Shown here: positions 34,945 to 43,528 of the stretch, piece by piece
How positions within the stretch are numbered: position 1 is the stretch's first letter
Layout of the letters: every line of letters begins with the position of its first letter
Assembly (NCBI GenBank): GCA_963754445.1
Contig: CAVWFT010000003.1
Coordinates: 1-64,000 of the forward strand
DNA: 64,000 bases
Reading direction: 5' to 3'
From: Bog-473 sp963754445
GTDB taxonomy: Bacteria > Actinomycetota > Acidimicrobiia > Acidimicrobiales > RAAP-2
Notes under the pieces: generated by a model
Database searches by the model: none
What the model saw: only the letters and a program-made list of their open reading frames with translations
Told to the model about the DNA's origin: nothing
Program-made: the position numbers and the translations under genes

Positions 34945-35825
34945 GCGGGTGTCGGCGCGCCAGGGGCCGAAGGGTCGGGCTGATCGGCGACGGGCGGCGT
35001 TTCGGGCGGCGTCGTCCCGGCCGCGTGGCCGAGATAGGCCTCTTGGACGGCTGGATGGTGTCGGATCTCGTCGGGCTTCCCCGTGGCGATGACCTGGCCG
35101 AAGTCCAGGACGTGCACGGTGTCGCAGATGCGCAGCACCAGGTCCGTGTCGTGCTCGACGATCAGGACCGCTCGACCCTCGCCCGCCAACGAGGTGAGCA
35201 GGCGGCCGAGCGTCTCGGTCTCGTGCTCGTCGAGGCCCGAGCACGGCTCATCGAGCAGCAGGACCTTCGGGTCGGTCGAAAGGGCGCGGGCAAGCTCGAC
35301 CAATCTGGCCGAGCCCGTGGGGAGTGACGACACCGCGGCCTGAGCCTCTTCGGCGACGCCGACCCGGTCGAGCAGGCCGACGGCGGTCCCCGCGTCCGCC
35401 TTCCCCTTCGCCTCCAGCCCGACGCGGACGTTGTCGGTGGCGCTCAGGGTCGAGAACAGCTCGAGTCGCTGAAAGGTGCGGGCCAACCCGCGGCGGGCAC
35501 GGCGATGCGTGTTCTTACGGGTCACGTCGGTGCCGGCCAGAAGGACCGTGCCCCGGTCGGGTCGCTGCAGCCCACTGATCACGTTGAACAGCGTCGTCTT
35601 CCCGGCGCCGTTGGGGCCGATGAGGCCCGTTATTTCGCCCGCCTCGGCGCGCAGCGAGACACCGGAGAGAGCCGAGATTCCCCCGAAGTTGACGCTGACG
35701 TCCTGGACGGCGAGGGCGCATGGACTGTCGGGTGCTGGTGGTGTGGGTGCTGGTGGTGCTGGTGGTGCCTCCGCTGCGCTGCCTTCTGGGAAAGTGGCGT
35801 CCCCCCTGTTCTCGTCAAGCGGCAC
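34941..35825 (-). CDS. livG: Branched-chain amino acid-type ABC transporter ATP-binding protein LivG
   Basis: Walker A GPNGAGKTT, LARTFQRLELFSTLSATDNV (LivG Q-loop region) and Walker B KVLLLDEPCSGLD. The ABC signature is unusual: LPTGSARLVELARALS stands where LSYGQQRRLEIARAL is usual, so the first residues are altered. An N-terminal Pro/Ala-rich stretch of about 35 residues comes from a GTGCTGGTG repeat (35,730-35,769). The start overlaps the 3' end of the fused permease gene by 11 bases. 294 residues. Confidence 0.9.
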   Translation of the reverse strand: MPLDENRGDATFPEGSAAEAPPAPPAPTPPAPDSPCALAVQDVSVNFGGISALSGVSLRAEAGEITGLIGPNGAGKTTLFNVISGLQRPDRGTVLLAGTDVTRKNTHRRARRGLARTFQRLELFSTLSATDNVRVGLEAKGKADAGTAVGLLDRVGVAEEAQAAVSSLPTGSARLVELARALSTDPKVLLLDEPCSGLDEHETETLGRLLTSLAGEGRAVLIVEHDTDLVLRICDTVHVLDFGQVIATGKPDEIRHHPAVQEAYLGHAAGTTPPETPPVADQPDPSAPGAPTPA

Positions 35826-37770
35826 GGGCGACCTCGCCGTCGAGGAGCGGGAGCTGTGCGGTCTCGGGGCGGTCGGCGAACGGCAGGTTCACGTGGTCCG
35901 ACAACCACGGAATACCGATGACGCCGTCGGGGAAGTTGGCCAGGATGATGATGCCGATGCCTGCGGCCAGGCCTGTGAGGTCGGCCAGCGACGACGGGAG
36001 GTGCGTCTGGAGCACCGGCAGTGCTGCCGCCGTCACACCTCCCAACAGCGCGCCCGAAATGGTGCGGATCCCCCAAATGGCGACGAACAACAGCAGGGTC
36101 AGGCTGCCGATGAATTGGACGTCGTTGGAGCCGATCCCGCCCTGTTGGCCGGCGTAGAGAACGCCGCCGAGACCGGCCATGGCAGCCGAGAGGGAGAAGA
36201 CGAGCATCTTGGTGCGGACGGCGCTGAGACCGACGGTGGCGTAGGCGGCCGGCGAGTCGCTCATGGCCACCAGTCGCCGACCGAACGCGCTGCGCCGGAC
36301 CAACCCGACCAGGAGCCCGCACAGCGCTGCCGCGACCGCCGTCTCGACGAGCATCGCTCGATCCCCCACCGAGTGCATGAAGGGCAGCGGCACCCGGCCG
36401 ACGTTGATCGATTCGCCGTCCGGGATCACGCTGGTGTTCTCGAAGAAGGCGGAGAACATGACCTCGCCGAAGGCAAAGGTGGCCAAGGCGAGATAGAGAC
36501 CCCGCAGGCGCAGGGTCGGCAGAGCGACCAGCGCGCCGACCGCCCCGCTGATGACGACGGCGAGGATGAGGCCCCACCAGCTGGCACCGCCGAAGAGCTT
36601 GCCCATGGCGAAGGCGCCGATGCCCATGAAGGTGAGCTGGCACAGCGACACCTGGCCGGCGTAGCCGACGAGCAGGACGAGCGACAGCCCGACGATGCCG
36701 AACGCCAGCCCCTGGGTCAAGGTGGCGAGCGCCGTGTCACCCACCATGGCCGCGATGACGGCGAACGCGGCGATGAGGACGATGCCGCCCGCAACCGATT
36801 GGCGGGCCGTGACGACCCGGGGAGCCGCCCGCACCGCCAGCCGTCCGGCCGGGGCCAGGCGGGCGGCCGGGATGACGAGCAGGACCAGGAAGAGGAAGGC
36901 CACCGGAACGACCTCGACCAGGACCGAGGAGAGTCCGGGACTGATGTGACCCGGCAGGTAGCCGACGCAGTACTGCGTGATGAGCCCCAGCGCCAGGGCG
37001 CCGACGAAGGTCATGGGCAGGTTGCGCAGGCGACCCACCACGGCGGCGGCGAATCCGTTGAGCGCGAGCAGGGTGAGCTGGTCCGCCGTCAGGCCGGTCT
37101 GGCCGACGATCGGGGCCAGGAGCACACCGGCAAGGGCGGCCAGCATGAAGCCCAGCGCCCAACCCGTCTGCGACATCCGGGTGGGCTTGGCCCCGGCCAT
37201 GGCGACCAGCTCGGGATCGTCGACGACGGCCCGCATGGCGACGCCGAGTCGCATCCTGCGCAGGAAGACGCCGAGACCGATCGCCACCAGCGCGGCGATG
37301 ACCACGATCATGATCTGCTGGTACTGGATGGTGACGCCGTTGGACCCGAAGAGCCGGACCGACAGCACGTTGCCGTCCGACTGTGTGAAGTAGCTCGGTA
37401 CGGAACGGACCGTGTCGGGGCTGCTCCAGAAGATGGTGGCGACGCCGAGGAGGATGACCAGGAGCCCGAGGGTCACCATGAGCGACCGTTCCACGGTGGC
37501 CCCGTGAATCCGTCGAAAGAGCACGAACTCGACGACGACGGCGAGGATCGGCGCCTCGATGAAGACGACGACGATGATGGCCAGCAGGAAGGGCCAATGC
37601 CAGTCCTGCCAGAGCTGCCAGTAGCTGAAGGCCGCCACCATGCCCACGGCGCCTTGGGCGAAGTTGAAGACCCCGGTCGTGTTGTACGTGACGACGAGGC
37701 CGGTGGCCAAGATGCCGTAGATGGCGCCCGAGACGATGCCGAGGACGGTGAACGACAAGAAGACGCTCAC
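35815..37770 (-). CDS. Fused LivH-LivM permease of a branched-chain amino acid-type ABC transporter
   Basis: One 651-residue protein contains both permeases. Residues 1-290 match LivH (TYNTTGVFNFAQGAVGMVAAF near the start, DDPELVAMAGAKPTRM as the coupling loop). About 300-640 match LivM (LVGYAGQVSLCQLTFMGIGAF, a second coupling loop SDSPAAYATVGLSAVRTKM). Each half has eight to nine helices. Such fusions occur in actinobacteria and some proteobacteria. Because both permeases are covalently joined the complex would have fixed 1:1 stoichiometry. 76 bases separate it from livK. Confidence 0.93.
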   Translation of the reverse strand: MSVFLSFTVLGIVSGAIYGILATGLVVTYNTTGVFNFAQGAVGMVAAFSYWQLWQDWHWPFLLAIIVVVFIEAPILAVVVEFVLFRRIHGATVERSLMVTLGLLVILLGVATIFWSSPDTVRSVPSYFTQSDGNVLSVRLFGSNGVTIQYQQIMIVVIAALVAIGLGVFLRRMRLGVAMRAVVDDPELVAMAGAKPTRMSQTGWALGFMLAALAGVLLAPIVGQTGLTADQLTLLALNGFAAAVVGRLRNLPMTFVGALALGLITQYCVGYLPGHISPGLSSVLVEVVPVAFLFLVLLVIPAARLAPAGRLAVRAAPRVVTARQSVAGGIVLIAAFAVIAAMVGDTALATLTQGLAFGIVGLSLVLLVGYAGQVSLCQLTFMGIGAFAMGKLFGGASWWGLILAVVISGAVGALVALPTLRLRGLYLALATFAFGEVMFSAFFENTSVIPDGESINVGRVPLPFMHSVGDRAMLVETAVAAALCGLLVGLVRRSAFGRRLVAMSDSPAAYATVGLSAVRTKMLVFSLSAAMAGLGGVLYAGQQGGIGSNDVQFIGSLTLLLFVAIWGIRTISGALLGGVTAAALPVLQTHLPSSLADLTGLAAGIGIIILANFPDGVIGIPWLSDHVNLPFADRPETAQLPLLDGEVARAA

Positions 37771-37846
37771 CTCATGACCTCGCAGTCATCCGCCCGTGGC
37801 GCTGGACGTCGTCTCCCGACGTCCCCCCGCAATCCACCCCGCCAGC

Positions 37847-39271
37847 CTAGGACGAGGGGGCGTCGCTTGCGGGAGCGTAGAAGTATTTGGAGTCGCAGGA
37901 GAAACCGCTCCCCTTCGGCTGGATCCGCGTGAACTGGCCGTTCTTGACCGTCGCCATCAGGTAGCACCCCGAAGGCTTCTTCGCCGGGGGATCAGCCGGC
38001 GACAGCAAGCCCGAAGCGTCGAAATTCGTGATCTTCTTCAGCTGGGTGATGACGGCGCCCCTGGTCGGATTCGGCCCGGCGGCCTGGAGGGCCTGGACGA
38101 AGAGTTGGGCGGAGGCCCATCCGAAGAGGGTGTAGAGGTCAGGCGTCCACGACGAGTTCACCTGCTTGACGTACTTGAGGAACTGCTTGTCGGCCGGGAT
38201 CGAATTCTGGTCTTGGCCCAGGTAGAGCGCCTGGCCTTGTCCCAGCATGATCCCGTTGGCATTGGTCGGACCGCCGGCATGGGAGATGAACTGGTCCGCG
38301 TACACAGGACCGGCCGAGAAGGTGAAGCCAGGCTTCCAGCCCTGGGTGGCCGCGTTCTCGACGAAGATCGCCGCGTCCTGCCAGTCGAGCGCCGTGAGGT
38401 CGACCGCGTTGACGCCCTTGTTCTTCATGTTGATCACGTCGGTCGTGAAGTTCGACTGGAGCGGGTTGACGTAGTCGACGTAACCGATCTTGTACCCGAG
38501 ATGCTCGGCGGCCGCCTCCTCGCCGGCGAACTGTGTCTTGGCCGACGCGACGTCGGACACGAGGGCGCCGATGGTCATGTCTTTGGGGAAATGCTTCTTG
38601 TAGTAGGCGAACGGCCCGAGGCTGGCGCCGAGCACCGTCGGCTCGGCGCTGAAGTTGTTCGACAGCGCATTGGCGTTGGGGTCGAGCGTGACGGACACGT
38701 CGGGGATGGCCGGGTCGGCCGCCAGCGACTTGCAGCCGTAGCCGTCGAAGAGGGAGAAACTCCCCACCATCGCGAAGTCGCTCGACGTCGCCTCGGCCGT
38801 CTCGGTCGCGTTCTGCTGGCTGCTGAAGGCGTCGTCCTTCGAGTCGAGGACCAGCTTGCGGCCGTGGACTCCACCCTTGGAGTTCATGTAGGCGAAGTAG
38901 GCCTTCACGCCGGTGGGTGCCCCTTCGAAGAGACCTGGGACGGGGCCGGTGATGATCGAGACGTTGCCGACCTTGACCTGGTTCTTGGTGATCCCGGTCG
39001 TGGCCGCGTTCTGGGACGCCGTGGCCGGGGTGGTCTCTGGACAGGTATTGGTCGCACTGGCGGCGCTTGCTGGTGTGGCGGTGGCCAGTGCGGCGACACC
39101 GACACCGACACCTCCGCCGACGGCCAAGCCGCCCACGAGCACGGACCCCCCGAGAAAGCCCCGGAGGACGTCTTTGGCCTGCTGGCGTGGCCCGCGACCG
39201 GCCATGCCGTCCATCATTCCCTTCGCCACAACCACCCCTTCGTCGTCCGCCGTCGCCCCGCCGCCCTCCAT
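37847..39271 (-). CDS. livK: Branched-chain amino acid-type substrate-binding protein LivK
   Basis: Periplasmic-binding-protein family 6 (ligand-binding receptor) with VGNVSIITGPVPGLFEGAPTG near the start, AYFAYMNSKGGVHGRKL, and the second-lobe segments. After an N-terminal Arg-rich region there is a hydrophobic stretch (SVLVGGLAVGGG) and an Ala-rich cleavage-type site, so it is exported. The start is uncertain: ATGs at 39271, 39217, 39214 and 39205 are in frame and the last three place the signal peptide nearer the start. A 17-base inverted repeat lies just upstream of 39271. 474 residues as drawn. Confidence 0.9.
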   Translation of the reverse strand: MEGGGATADDEGVVVAKGMMDGMAGRGPRQQAKDVLRGFLGGSVLVGGLAVGGGVGVGVAALATATPASAASATNTCPETTPATASQNAATTGITKNQVKVGNVSIITGPVPGLFEGAPTGVKAYFAYMNSKGGVHGRKLVLDSKDDAFSSQQNATETAEATSSDFAMVGSFSLFDGYGCKSLAADPAIPDVSVTLDPNANALSNNFSAEPTVLGASLGPFAYYKKHFPKDMTIGALVSDVASAKTQFAGEEAAAEHLGYKIGYVDYVNPLQSNFTTDVINMKNKGVNAVDLTALDWQDAAIFVENAATQGWKPGFTFSAGPVYADQFISHAGGPTNANGIMLGQGQALYLGQDQNSIPADKQFLKYVKQVNSSWTPDLYTLFGWASAQLFVQALQAAGPNPTRGAVITQLKKITNFDASGLLSPADPPAKKPSGCYLMATVKNGQFTRIQPKGSGFSCDSKYFYAPASDAPSS

Positions 39272-39284
39272 GGGGCCCGGTTCG

Positions 39285-39301
39285 TCTGACGGTTTGTCAG
39301 A
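39285..39301. promoter_or_regulatory. Inverted repeat TCTGAC-N5-GTCAGA upstream of livK
   Basis: Perfect 6-bp arms, 5-base spacer. A further GTCAGA half-site occurs at about 39,320. The site lies 14 bases from the furthest livK ATG and between livK and the upstream esterase gene, which is on the same strand. Candidate repressor site for transporter expression. Confidence 0.45.
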
Positions 39302-39343
39302 TTTCGGGTTGCGACTCTATGTCAGAAAGATTTCGCTTGAGCG

Positions 39344-40690
39344 TCACGGGGATGTGGCCTGGTGCGTCGCGGCCGGCGGCGCCGTGGCATCTGCCGTTGC
39401 CGTTACCGTGTTCGTGTTCGTGTTCGTGGTCGTGGTCGTGGTTGCGGGTGGCTTCGATCGGTGCGCGGCCACGGCGGCCTCCAGAAAATCCGCCACTCCC
39501 GAGGTGGTCGCCTGGCACCGCAGCGAGGCCATGACATCGAAGGCGTGTTGGGCCAGGGGGAGCTCGGCGTAGGCGACGGGCTGACGCGAGACCGCCCGGA
39601 GGCGCTGCACGAAGGTACGGGCGACCTCCACGGGGACGAGGGTGTCGTTGCGACCCTGGAGAACGAAGAAGGGCGGCGCGTCCGGGTTCACGCGGTCGGT
39701 GGGAGAGGCGGCGGTGAAGACCTCGGGATGCTCGGCGAAAGTGGTCTTCATCACGGTCTTCTCGAGCATCTCGAGGAGGCCCGGGCCGTAAGCGCCAGAT
39801 CCCTCGCGCGAGCCAGTCATATCCATGACGCCGTAGAACGGCGCTGCGGCCTGGACGGTCGTGTCCGCCCCCTCGAAGCCCGGCTGGAAAGTGGGGTCGC
39901 CAGGAGTGAGCGCATGGAGGGCGCTGAGGTGGCCGCCCGCCGACCCGCCACTGATGGCAACGAACGTGGGGTCACCGCCGTACTCGGCGATGTGATCCTT
40001 CACCCAGGCCACGGCCCGCTTCACGTCGACGATGTGTTCTGGCCACGTCCCCTTCGGGCTGAGCCGGTAATTCACCGACACGCAGACCCAGCCTCGGGCG
40101 ACCAGTTCGAACATCATGGGTTTGCCCTGCTCGCGCTTGTCCCCGATGATCCAGGCCCCACCGTGCACGTAGACCATCACGGGTGCGGGGCCACGGCCTG
40201 GCGGGTTGAGGCGCGAGCGGTAGATGTCCAGGCGATGGCGGGCCATGCCGTCGCCCCAGTAGTCGACGTTGCGGATGGCCGTGACCGCCCTCGACTTGAA
40301 CGGGATTGCCCTGGTCAGTCGCCACCACGTGCCCCACGTGGGCGCCGTAGGCGCATCCGGAACAGGAAAGGCCGGGCTGCGCACCTCTTCGAGGGACGCC
40401 GCGACGACCTCGTTGGCCCGAAGGCCGGAAACTCCCAATCCGAAAAGCCCGATCCAGCCGACGACGGCAAAGCCCAGCCCGAGCCAACCCGCCCACCCGT
40501 CGAGTGCACCGCCCCAGATGAACAGCCCCGTGACGACGAGCTGCCACACGATGTTCTGGAACGCCAGCTCGCCGGCGATCCAGGCCAGGGAGAAGGTCAA
40601 CACGGTGCCCGGTTCGCGCTTGATCGGGCGATAGGCCATCAGCACGGCGAAACAGCCGATCAGGGTGACGATCAAAAAGGCGTACGACAC
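39344..40690 (-). CDS. Alpha/beta-hydrolase (BD-FAE/hormone-sensitive-lipase-like esterase) with N-terminal membrane domain
   Basis: The first 85 residues hold three membrane helices. The hydrolase core shows the oxyanion motif VYVHGGAWIIGDK, the nucleophile elbow ISGGSAGGH, and the acid/base pair in GRNDTLVPVEV and PLAQHAFDV. It is a carboxylesterase or lipase with unknown substrate, probably facing the cytoplasm or membrane surface. The C-terminal 30 residues are a Thr/Asn repeat encoded by a GTTCGT-type DNA repeat. 448 residues. 72 bases upstream of livK on the same strand. Confidence 0.88.
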   Translation of the reverse strand: MSYAFLIVTLIGCFAVLMAYRPIKREPGTVLTFSLAWIAGELAFQNIVWQLVVTGLFIWGGALDGWAGWLGLGFAVVGWIGLFGLGVSGLRANEVVAASLEEVRSPAFPVPDAPTAPTWGTWWRLTRAIPFKSRAVTAIRNVDYWGDGMARHRLDIYRSRLNPPGRGPAPVMVYVHGGAWIIGDKREQGKPMMFELVARGWVCVSVNYRLSPKGTWPEHIVDVKRAVAWVKDHIAEYGGDPTFVAISGGSAGGHLSALHALTPGDPTFQPGFEGADTTVQAAAPFYGVMDMTGSREGSGAYGPGLLEMLEKTVMKTTFAEHPEVFTAASPTDRVNPDAPPFFVLQGRNDTLVPVEVARTFVQRLRAVSRQPVAYAELPLAQHAFDVMASLRCQATTSGVADFLEAAVAAHRSKPPATTTTTTNTNTNTVTATADATAPPAATHQATSP

Positions 40691-40867
40691 GGCCCCATTC
40701 TCGCCCGAGCGGGCGACTCGGGGTGTCAGTTGGGCTCTCGGGGTCCGGATTTCCGGCCGCCCGGCGATGCGATTCCTGGTCGGGCGGACAATTAGCGCCG
40801 GTCAAGCGTTGGTGCGAGGTTATGGAAGGAAGCAAAAAGACCAGGAAGAACCACCCCAAGGAGTGTC

Positions 40868-42385
40868 ATGTCCCCCGAACGTCTGACCGGACTCGACGCG
40901 AGCTTCCTCTATATGGAGACGCCCACGCTGCACATGCACGTGGCCATGACTGCCGTGTTCGACCCTTCGACCGTGCCCGGCGGTTACTCGTTCCGGCGCA
41001 TCCGTCAGCTCATCAACGACCGGATCCCCCAGGTCCCCGTCTTCCAGCGTCGACTGGTCGAAGTGCCCATGCGCCTGGGCCATCCCATCTGGGTGGACGA
41101 CCCCGAATTCGACATCGACAACCACCTGCGGCGCGCTGCGCTCCCCTCCCCCGGTGGCATGCGCGAACTGGGTGACTTCGCCGCCGACGTCATAAGCCGC
41201 CAGCTCCACCGCGATCGGCCACTCTGGGAGATGTGGATCGTCGAGGGCCTCGAGGACGGGAAGATCGCCCTCGTGGCCAAAGTGCACCACAGCACCATCG
41301 ACGGCGTGTCGGGAGCGGAGCTCTTGGGCACGCTCTTCGATCTCGAGCCGCAACCGCCCCAAACCACCCACCTCACCGAGCGTCACCCCGACTCGCACAT
41401 CCCGTCGGGCTTCGAACTCGTCTCACAGGCGATGGTGGCCAGCCTGGTCGCGCCCTTCGAGGTCGGCCGCATGGCGCTGCGGACGACGCGAAGCATCTTC
41501 GGCATCTTCCAAATCAGGAGGAGCCAGCCCCCCGGCAAAGCCGCCCTCCCGCTGAGTGCGCCGCGGACGTCGATCAACGTTGCCGTCCATGCGCGACGCC
41601 GGGTCGCATTCGCCGCCGCGAGCCTGGACGATGCCAAGAGACTCAAGAACAAGATGGGCACGACGGTCAACGACGTCGTTCTGGCGATCGTGACGGGGGC
41701 GCTCCGCAATTACCTGCTCGCGGGAGACGAGCTGCCCGAGATCCCGCTGGTGTCGGTGGTTCCCGTCTCCGTGACCCCGGATGTGGCCGAGCTCCGTGGC
41801 TCGAACAAGATCTCGGCGATGTTCGTGCAGCTCCCCTGCCAGTTGGACGATCCCTTGGAGCGACTTCAAGCCATTCACGATGGAACCAAGGGTGCCAAGG
41901 AGGAGCACAGCGCGCTGGGGGCGACCACGCTGCAGAACTGGGTGGAGCATGCGTCGCCCAACCTGTTCGCTGCCGCGGCGCGGGTGTACACGGGCATGAA
42001 ACTGGCCGACCGACATCGCCCGGTCGCCAATCTGGTGGTGTCCAACGTGCCCGGACCGGACTTTCCCCTCTATCTCGGAGGCAGCCAGCTGTTGGGCATG
42101 TTCCCGCTCGGACCCGTGATGGACGGCATGGGCCTCAACATCACGATCATGAGTTATCAGGGGGTTCTGTACTGGGGATTCGCGTCGGACGCCCGTGCCG
42201 TGCCACGTCTTTGGGACATCGCGGCGGCGGTGCCCCACGCGCTCAACGAACTCCTGCAGGCCGCAGGGCTCGAGCCCGAACCTTTCGATGTCCCCCTCCA
42301 CCTCGGCCCGGGCATGCCCGACAACGCCAACTGGGTTCGCCCGGCGGCGGCGGGAGGCGAGGCGCCCGGTAGCGTGAGCGCATGA
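40868..42385 (+). CDS. Wax ester synthase/diacylglycerol acyltransferase (WS/DGAT)
   Basis: Makes triacylglycerol or wax esters from acyl-CoA. The condensing motif HHxxxDG is KVHHSTIDGVSG at about residues 138-144, and the conserved NVPGP and PLYLGG segments are in the C-terminal half. The family start LTGLDASFLYMETPT is intact. 505 residues is slightly longer than the usual 450-470. A clear ribosome-binding site AAGGAG lies 5-10 bases before the ATG. Overlaps the following VOC gene by four bases (ATGA). Suggests storage lipid formation. Confidence 0.95.
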   Translation: MSPERLTGLDASFLYMETPTLHMHVAMTAVFDPSTVPGGYSFRRIRQLINDRIPQVPVFQRRLVEVPMRLGHPIWVDDPEFDIDNHLRRAALPSPGGMRELGDFAADVISRQLHRDRPLWEMWIVEGLEDGKIALVAKVHHSTIDGVSGAELLGTLFDLEPQPPQTTHLTERHPDSHIPSGFELVSQAMVASLVAPFEVGRMALRTTRSIFGIFQIRRSQPPGKAALPLSAPRTSINVAVHARRRVAFAAASLDDAKRLKNKMGTTVNDVVLAIVTGALRNYLLAGDELPEIPLVSVVPVSVTPDVAELRGSNKISAMFVQLPCQLDDPLERLQAIHDGTKGAKEEHSALGATTLQNWVEHASPNLFAAAARVYTGMKLADRHRPVANLVVSNVPGPDFPLYLGGSQLLGMFPLGPVMDGMGLNITIMSYQGVLYWGFASDARAVPRLWDIAAAVPHALNELLQAAGLEPEPFDVPLHLGPGMPDNANWVRPAAAGGEAPGSVSA

Positions 42386-42852
42386 CCGTACGGGTTCGAG
42401 AGCTGGGACACCTCGTGCTCTACGTGCGCGACGTGGGGCGGTCAGCCGCCTTCTACCGCGACGTGCTGGGCTGGCGTCAGATCCTGCCCGACCCGGACTC
42501 GGGCGAGCGGCCGACGATGGTGGCCGGGTTCTCTTCTGGACGGACCCACCATGAACTCCTCCTGATCCAGGTTGGAGAGGATGCGGCCCCGATCCCCGAG
42601 GGTCGGCGCATCGGGATGTACCACTTCGGTCTGAACGTCGGCGAGACGGACGATGATTTACGGGACGCGCGAAGCGCCGTCGTGCATGCGGGCGGCACGG
42701 TGGTCGGGGCCTCGGACCACACGGTCACTCACAGCCTCTACATCCTCGACCCCGATGGCAACGAGATCGAGCTCTACGTGGACGTGCCAGGAGTGGACTG
42801 GCAGTCGGATCCGACGCTGGTCGCGGCGCCGATCCGGCCGCTTCGCCTCTGA
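42382..42852 (+). CDS. VOC superfamily protein (glyoxalase/catechol 2,3-dioxygenase-like)
   Basis: Two beta-alpha-beta-beta-beta modules in 156 residues. The metal ligands look like His in LGHLVLYVRDV, His in GMYHFGLNV and Glu in DPDGNEIELYVD, the pattern of extradiol dioxygenases and glyoxalases. The substrate is unknown. Start overlaps the WS/DGAT stop (ATGA), so the two are co-translated, perhaps linking lipid metabolism with detoxification, which is inference. Confidence 0.88.
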   Translation: MTVRVRELGHLVLYVRDVGRSAAFYRDVLGWRQILPDPDSGERPTMVAGFSSGRTHHELLLIQVGEDAAPIPEGRRIGMYHFGLNVGETDDDLRDARSAVVHAGGTVVGASDHTVTHSLYILDPDGNEIELYVDVPGVDWQSDPTLVAAPIRPLRL

Positions 42853-42904
42853 CGTCGCCTGCCATACGATTCGATCAGGAACGGCACCACGTCGTGGAGA
42901 ACTT

Positions 42905-43528
42905 GTGAAGATGGTGCGCGCCGCGGAAAGCGGGGCCGTCGAGGCGGTGCTCGAGGCACTCGACCGAGGCCTGTTGGTCGTTGTCCCAACGGACACCGTC
43001 TACGGCCTGGCCGCCCGTCCGACCAACCTCGACGCCGTACGCCGCGTCTATCAGATCAAGAATCGACCGGAAGGCATGCACCTTCCCGTGATGGCGGGAA
43101 CGGTCGATCAGGTGCGGGCGTTGGGGGTCGCGTTCGGTTCGGCGGCGGAGACGTTGTCAGCCCGCTGGTGGCCCGGCCCGCTGACCTTGGCGTTCGGATT
43201 CGACCCACTCGCGCTGCGTCCGGAGTGGCTGAGTCGCCGGGAAGAGGTCGCTGTTCGCATCCCAGACCATGATTTCCTGCGATCCCTGCTCGTCGAGAGC
43301 GGCGTGCTCCTCGTGACGAGCGCGAACGCGCACGGTGCGCCGACACCACGGACGGCGAAGGACGTTGCCGAGGGTCTCGGCCAGACGGTGGACTTCGTCG
43401 TCGACGGTGGGACCCTGACCGAAATCCCATCGACGCTGGTGAACGTGGCGCTGCCCGTTCCCCTCGTCGAGCGCGAGGGGGCCATCCCCACCGCCGAGAT
43501 CTCTGCTGTCTTGAGTGGTGGATCGTGA
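42905..43528 (+). CDS. L-threonylcarbamoyladenylate synthase (Sua5/YciO/TsaC)
   Basis: Makes threonylcarbamoyl-AMP for the t6A tRNA modification. The signature VVPTDTVYGLAARPTN near the start and KNRPEGMHLPVM (SxTxR-type basic cluster), ARWWPGPLTLAF, TSANAHGAPTPRT are typical of the YrdC domain. 207 residues, so it lacks the extra Sua5 domain. The GTG at 42905 has a GGAG site five bases upstream; the ATG at 42911 is an alternative. The stop overlaps the tsaD start (GTGA). Confidence 0.92.
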   Translation: MKMVRAAESGAVEAVLEALDRGLLVVVPTDTVYGLAARPTNLDAVRRVYQIKNRPEGMHLPVMAGTVDQVRALGVAFGSAAETLSARWWPGPLTLAFGFDPLALRPEWLSRREEVAVRIPDHDFLRSLLVESGVLLVTSANAHGAPTPRTAKDVAEGLGQTVDFVVDGGTLTEIPSTLVNVALPVPLVEREGAIPTAEISAVLSGGS

